From: Halobacteria archaeon | Lineage (GTDB): Archaea; Halobacteriota; Syntropharchaeia; Alkanophagales; Methanospirareceae | Reading direction: 5' to 3' | Assembly: GCA_029932715.1 (NCBI GenBank) | Contig: JAOZPO010000057.1 | Location: 1 to 8,413 of the forward strand | DNA length: 8,413 bases | Shown here: positions 5,647-8,413 of the stretch, piece by piece | How positions within the stretch are numbered: the first letter of the stretch is position 1 | Layout: each line of letters begins with the position of its first letter | Notes under the pieces: generated by a model | The model's input: the letters and a program-made list of their open reading frames with translations, nothing else | The model's database searches: none | Told to the model about the DNA's origin: nothing | Made by a program: the position numbers and the translations under genes

Positions 5647-7932
5647 ATGTTCGATTACGTTGTGGTTGTGGTCACCGAAGATTCAGAAGTGAAGAGCCTG
5701 GAACATACTTCGCTACGGGACGATGTGCTTCTCAACTCGATTTTTGTACCCGTTTCTGAGCATGCATGGACTGGTGCCGCGGGTAACGGGCTTGGTACTT
5801 TGTTCGCAATAGAGAATGCAAGTGCGGCGATAGGCAAAAACATAGTGGAAGAAGTGAAACGAGGCAAAAGCGTTCTTATCGTGCATACCGCGGGTGTAGG
5901 CACCAGAAACCTGCTTACAAGGACCTGTAAGAACAAAGCATACATAGAGATCCTCAATATCTCGCTACTGGAAGGAGTGATAAAGCAATTTCAGGCATTT
6001 GCCATACCATACCGCATTCTGGTCACATGGGGCGACCAGCTCCTGCTGTTTGCAGATAGCCCCGATGAGATAAGCAAATGTGCACAAAGCACGCACGTCA
6101 TGCTCTTTGGCTTGAAGACAGAACTCACGCGGGAAGTAGCGAGTAAATACGGCATCCAGATAGTGCAATGTACGGACGAAGGAGGCTGTGAGCTTCTCGA
6201 TTTCGACGATACACGGAACTACGAAGAAGCGAAGAAGAAGAGGCGGAAACATGCCGGTAGCCAGGTGATGATAAACATGGGCATGTTCGCAATGAGCGGT
6301 ACCGTAGCAGAACGCATGCTTGAGGCGTTTAATATTAACCTGCAGAAACGAGAAGGTAAGTTCAATTCAGATGAGTTATGGCAATCGTGGATTTCCGTTG
6401 ACTCAGTAGCCGACCAGTGGCACAAAGAGCACGCAGATATGATAAAAACTGCGGTGCTACGCACAGAGCCACACAAACTGATAAAAAGCTTTCCTTTAAG
6501 CGTTAAAGCGTTATGGCGTGATTTCGGTACGAACGCGAGTTACTACGCGAGCATGATGAAGATTTTAGCAGAGGACGAAGTAGGCAGGAGATTGCGCAAC
6601 TTTTTAGGGGTTGAAGTCTCTTCTTCGGTTACTAAAGGTTGTGAAGTTCAGGATTCGGTGTATGTGGATGCTGAATTTGATGCTGGGTCGGTACAGGATA
6701 GTGTAGTCTCGAAGTCAAGTGCGAAATCAGCACAGCTTGTGCAGGCATGTGTGATAAACTCCAGACTGAACAGAATACAGGCAAAAAACTGCGTTGTTTA
6801 CAATGTGGTTGATAACGCAACAATAGAAGTTGAAGATTGCGTCCTCATAGACGTGTTTCACCCGGACAAGGGTAAGATAAGGCTTAAGATGCGGATTGGC
6901 GAGGAGCAGGGTGCGAAAGATAAATGGTGGCACTCGCGACTTCCAGGAAACGAATATTCGCTGAGCGAAGTGGCGGGAATGATGAAAGACGTTTCTGGTA
7001 ACGAGATAAAGACAACAAGGGCGCGATTTGAGCGGCTTACTGAGTTGCATATTGAAGGACCCATAAGGATCAAGCCATTCATGGAGAAGAAACCCTGGGG
7101 GTACGAGTTATGGTGCGCGTCTCCAAGGAATTACTGCGTGATAGATACAGATACGAACCAGGAAATCACGCTTGATGACCTGACTGCTTTATTTCCGGAA
7201 AAGATTCTGGGTGATGAGAATCAGGCAAAGTTCCCGCTTATTGTGAAGATAATAAAGGCGGATGAGAATCTTTCAGTGCAGGTGCATCCGGACGATGCGT
7301 ACGCGAGGCGACTTGGCGATGCCTTTGGCAAGGAGGAAGCATGGCATGTCCTTGAAGCGACAAAGGGAGCGAAGATATATCTCGGCTTTAAAGAGTCTAT
7401 GAGTGTCGATGAATTTGAAGAAGCGGTAAAAAGCGAGGATTTTATGTCACGCTTGAGTGCATTTGATGCACATGTTGACGATACATATCACATTCCCGCT
7501 GGCACTATCCACGCATTAGGTGCGGGAACAAGGGTATATGAGGTAAGTACGGCTTCAGAAAGAACATTCAGGATATACGATTATGGTAGAGGTAGGGAAC
7601 TCCATCTGAAGGATGCTATGGAGGTATTGAGGTTAGAAAAGAGCAAAGATGCGAAGACAGATCATGAGCTTTTGCGTAAGGAAGCGTGTTTTGAGGAATA
7701 TAAGCTTTTAACAGGTGAGCAAATGGAATTGAGGGTTTTTAAGGTTCATGGCAAGCGAGTAAATGGTTTTACAGGAGCTTGTTTGGTTACGTGTGTGGAT
7801 GGTCATGTAACGCTAAAAACGAATACATGCGTAGAGACGCATTTAACGCCGCCAGAGACCGTGTTGGCGCCTATTGGACGTTTTGAGATGCAGGGAGAAG
7901 GAGAGGTACTATGTGCTAATTTCATAACCTGA
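5647..7932 (+). CDS. Fusion protein: sugar-1-phosphate nucleotidyltransferase (fucose-1-P guanylyltransferase-like) + beta-helix segment + type I phosphomannose isomerase
   Basis: This 761-residue cytoplasmic protein joins two activities of sugar-nucleotide supply. Residues 1-320 look like a GT-A nucleotidyltransferase of the fucose-1-phosphate guanylyltransferase type: GNGLGTLFAIENA (46-58), then VHTAGVGTR (79-87) as the GxGxR nucleotide loop with K95/K97 after it, WGDQ with metal-binding D130, and WRDFGT...YY with D292. Residues about 325-415 are imperfect short repeats (CEVQDSVYVDA, CVVYNVV, CVLIDVF) resembling a left-handed beta helix. Residues 479-761 are a type I phosphomannose isomerase: PWGYELW, zinc ligands Q545 and H547 in QVHPDD, E564 in KEEAW and H622 in PAGTIHALGAG, and R642 in FRIYDYGR. 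It would interconvert fructose-6-P and mannose-6-P and make an NDP-sugar; the exact sugar is unknown. No mutase is nearby. An in-frame GTG at 5638 adds three residues; ATG is preferred. There is no frameshift. Confidence 0.85.
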   Translation: MFDYVVVVVTEDSEVKSLEHTSLRDDVLLNSIFVPVSEHAWTGAAGNGLGTLFAIENASAAIGKNIVEEVKRGKSVLIVHTAGVGTRNLLTRTCKNKAYIEILNISLLEGVIKQFQAFAIPYRILVTWGDQLLLFADSPDEISKCAQSTHVMLFGLKTELTREVASKYGIQIVQCTDEGGCELLDFDDTRNYEEAKKKRRKHAGSQVMINMGMFAMSGTVAERMLEAFNINLQKREGKFNSDELWQSWISVDSVADQWHKEHADMIKTAVLRTEPHKLIKSFPLSVKALWRDFGTNASYYASMMKILAEDEVGRRLRNFLGVEVSSSVTKGCEVQDSVYVDAEFDAGSVQDSVVSKSSAKSAQLVQACVINSRLNRIQAKNCVVYNVVDNATIEVEDCVLIDVFHPDKGKIRLKMRIGEEQGAKDKWWHSRLPGNEYSLSEVAGMMKDVSGNEIKTTRARFERLTELHIEGPIRIKPFMEKKPWGYELWCASPRNYCVIDTDTNQEITLDDLTALFPEKILGDENQAKFPLIVKIIKADENLSVQVHPDDAYARRLGDAFGKEEAWHVLEATKGAKIYLGFKESMSVDEFEEAVKSEDFMSRLSAFDAHVDDTYHIPAGTIHALGAGTRVYEVSTASERTFRIYDYGRGRELHLKDAMEVLRLEKSKDAKTDHELLRKEACFEEYKLLTGEQMELRVFKVHGKRVNGFTGACLVTCVDGHVTLKTNTCVETHLTPPETVLAPIGRFEMQGEGEVLCANFIT

Positions 7933-7941
7933 CATTACGTG

Positions 7942-7950
7942 TTTTATATG
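7942..7950 (+). promoter_or_regulatory. TATA-like promoter box
   Basis: TTTTATATG matches the archaeal TATA consensus well and lies 10 bp after the stop of the fusion gene. Transcription would start near 7973, inside the gene-free stretch. No start codon with a long frame follows, so the product, if any, could be a short or non-coding RNA. It may also be a chance match in AT-rich DNA. Confidence 0.3.
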
Positions 7951-8187
7951 CTAATGATCTACCTAAACTCCATTAACCGAACATTATGTAAGGCGGAAAG
8001 GGGTGATGCGTAGGTGAGATATGAAGATTCATCATAGTAGATATTTCAAACTCTTTTGTGCTTGCCCCGTTTGAAAACTTTGCCGGGACAAGAATATTGC
8101 TTTTCGATTTTGATGTTTGTCGCGGATTTTTGATAAAAATTTTGCCCTATTTCTTTTGTGTGAGCTTGTTTTCGCAACTTCACCGAG

Positions 8188-8195
8188 TTTTTTTT
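8188..8195 (+). terminator. Oligo-T run, possible archaeal intrinsic terminator
   Basis: Eight consecutive T lie on the plus strand and are followed by further T-rich sequence (CGCTTTATTTTAC). Archaeal RNA polymerase can terminate at such runs without a hairpin. The run would end transcripts from the fusion gene or from the box at 7942-7950. Evidence is sequence composition only. Confidence 0.35.
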
Positions 8196-8286
8196 CGCTT
8201 TATTTTACAAATGGAGATGCCATATCAAATATTTTCGACCGGAAAGGCAGCAGAAAGGCGTTTATACTGATTTGACCTTTTTAATT

Positions 8287-8413
8287 GTTACCGTGAAGTG
8301 ATATTGGTGAACTGGAGGAGAAGAGGGAAAGGGTAACAAGGCATGAACTCAGGCATGACAGGCATACGGTTTCGCTACTAACAGACCATTTAGTGTTTTC
8401 GCCGAAGTATCGT
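8287..8413 (+). mobile_element. Left portion of an IS200/IS605-family insertion sequence, cut by window edge
   Basis: The start of a TnpA-like frame marks the element. Elements of this family have no terminal inverted repeats and carry a small hairpin near the left end, upstream of tnpA. A weak candidate is GTTACC (8287-8292) with GGTGAAC (8306-8312), which pairs with one bulged G around a 13-nt loop. The exact left boundary cannot be fixed without an empty site or a second copy, so the start given is a guess. Confidence 0.45.
8345..8413 (+). CDS. tnpA: IS200/IS605-family transposase TnpA, N-terminal fragment, start codon unclear
   Basis: The last 23 codons of the window read ELRHDRHTVSLLTDH, followed directly by LVFSPKYR. 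This is the typical N-terminus of the TnpA single-strand Y1 HUH transposase of IS200/IS605 elements: a strand rich in basic residues, then HLVFxPKYR. The catalytic HUH pair and tyrosine would lie beyond the window. The frame is open back to a TGA at 8294 but holds no ATG, GTG or TTG; only CTG 8312 or ATT 8303 could start it. ATG 8343 is just before the conserved part but one base out of frame, and read as is it stops after 12 codons. Restoring one base after that ATG would give the normal family start, so the gene may be damaged at its start or use an unusual start. Family assignment is good; whether it works is unknown. Confidence 0.75.

Larger units (their letters stand above)
7933..8296. 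other. Gene-free, T-rich intergenic stretch before the transposase
   Basis: No gene can be supported here. The plus strand is rich in T, especially 8093-8215. It contains a TATA-like box (7942-7950), a ribosome-site-like GGTGAG before ATG 8021 that opens only a 17-codon frame, an imperfect hairpin with arms CTTGCCCCG (8061-8069) and CGGGACAAG (8084-8092; one mismatch, 14-nt loop), a perfect AT hairpin ATTTTT-GAT-AAAAAT (8126-8140), and eight T at 8188-8195. A frame open from 8025 to 8270 is Phe-rich and unrecognised. No tRNA or CRISPR repeat was found by eye. Confidence 0.5.

Noticed and set aside
6727..7082. Minus-strand frames opposite the fusion gene
   Set aside because: They lie across the well-supported plus-strand protein, have no recognisable motifs and have Cys/His-rich random composition.
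8021..8045. Possible C/D-box guide RNA on the minus strand (ATGATGA near 8036)
   Set aside because: A good C-box is present, but no CTGA D-box follows at the expected distance.

Overview
The window looks like a piece of a euryarchaeal chromosome, from a methanogen or an anaerobic methane/alkane-oxidising relative such as an ANME-type lineage. Four genes point that way. The seryl-tRNA synthetase is the rare methanogen-type (class SerS2). MptE is the pterin pyrophosphokinase of the tetrahydromethanopterin pathway. Pcc1 is the small archaeal KEOPS subunit. DUF424 is an archaeal family. The cobalamin-type aminotransferase fits a lineage that depends on corrinoids. The genes that begin transcription units lack clear Shine-Dalgarno sites and several have AT-rich boxes close upstream, as in archaeal leaderless transcripts. 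The species cannot be named from this sequence alone.

Layout: positions 1-1160 (minus strand) hold a threonine-phosphate decarboxylase-like PLP enzyme followed 12 bp later by the start of a universal stress protein cut by the window edge. Divergent to it is a small DUF424 gene (1221-1529), which meets tail-to-tail a two-domain RCK/TrkA-N plus DHH-DHHA1 phosphoesterase (1549-3042, minus). Divergent from that is mptE (3141-3791). This converges with a two-gene minus-strand operon, pcc1-serS (5582 to 3830), a tRNA-function pair combining t6A modification and serylation. Divergent from pcc1 is a large gene of about 761 codons (5647-7932). Its protein fuses a sugar-1-phosphate nucleotidyltransferase domain, most like the L-fucose-1-phosphate guanylyltransferase family, to a short beta-helix-like segment and a complete type I phosphomannose isomerase.

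From 7933 to about 8296 there is no gene I can support. The stretch is T-rich on the plus strand and has a good archaeal TATA-like box, an imperfect hairpin and a run of eight T. At the right edge the N-terminus of an IS200/IS605-family TnpA transposase begins. Its reading frame has no ordinary start codon in place, and an ATG one base out of frame suggests a lesion at the start.

The core genes are intact and mostly housekeeping: C1-carrier, corrinoid, translation and sugar-nucleotide metabolism. The most unusual item is the nucleotidyltransferase-isomerase fusion. The accessory part of the window is the right end, where the mobile element enters.
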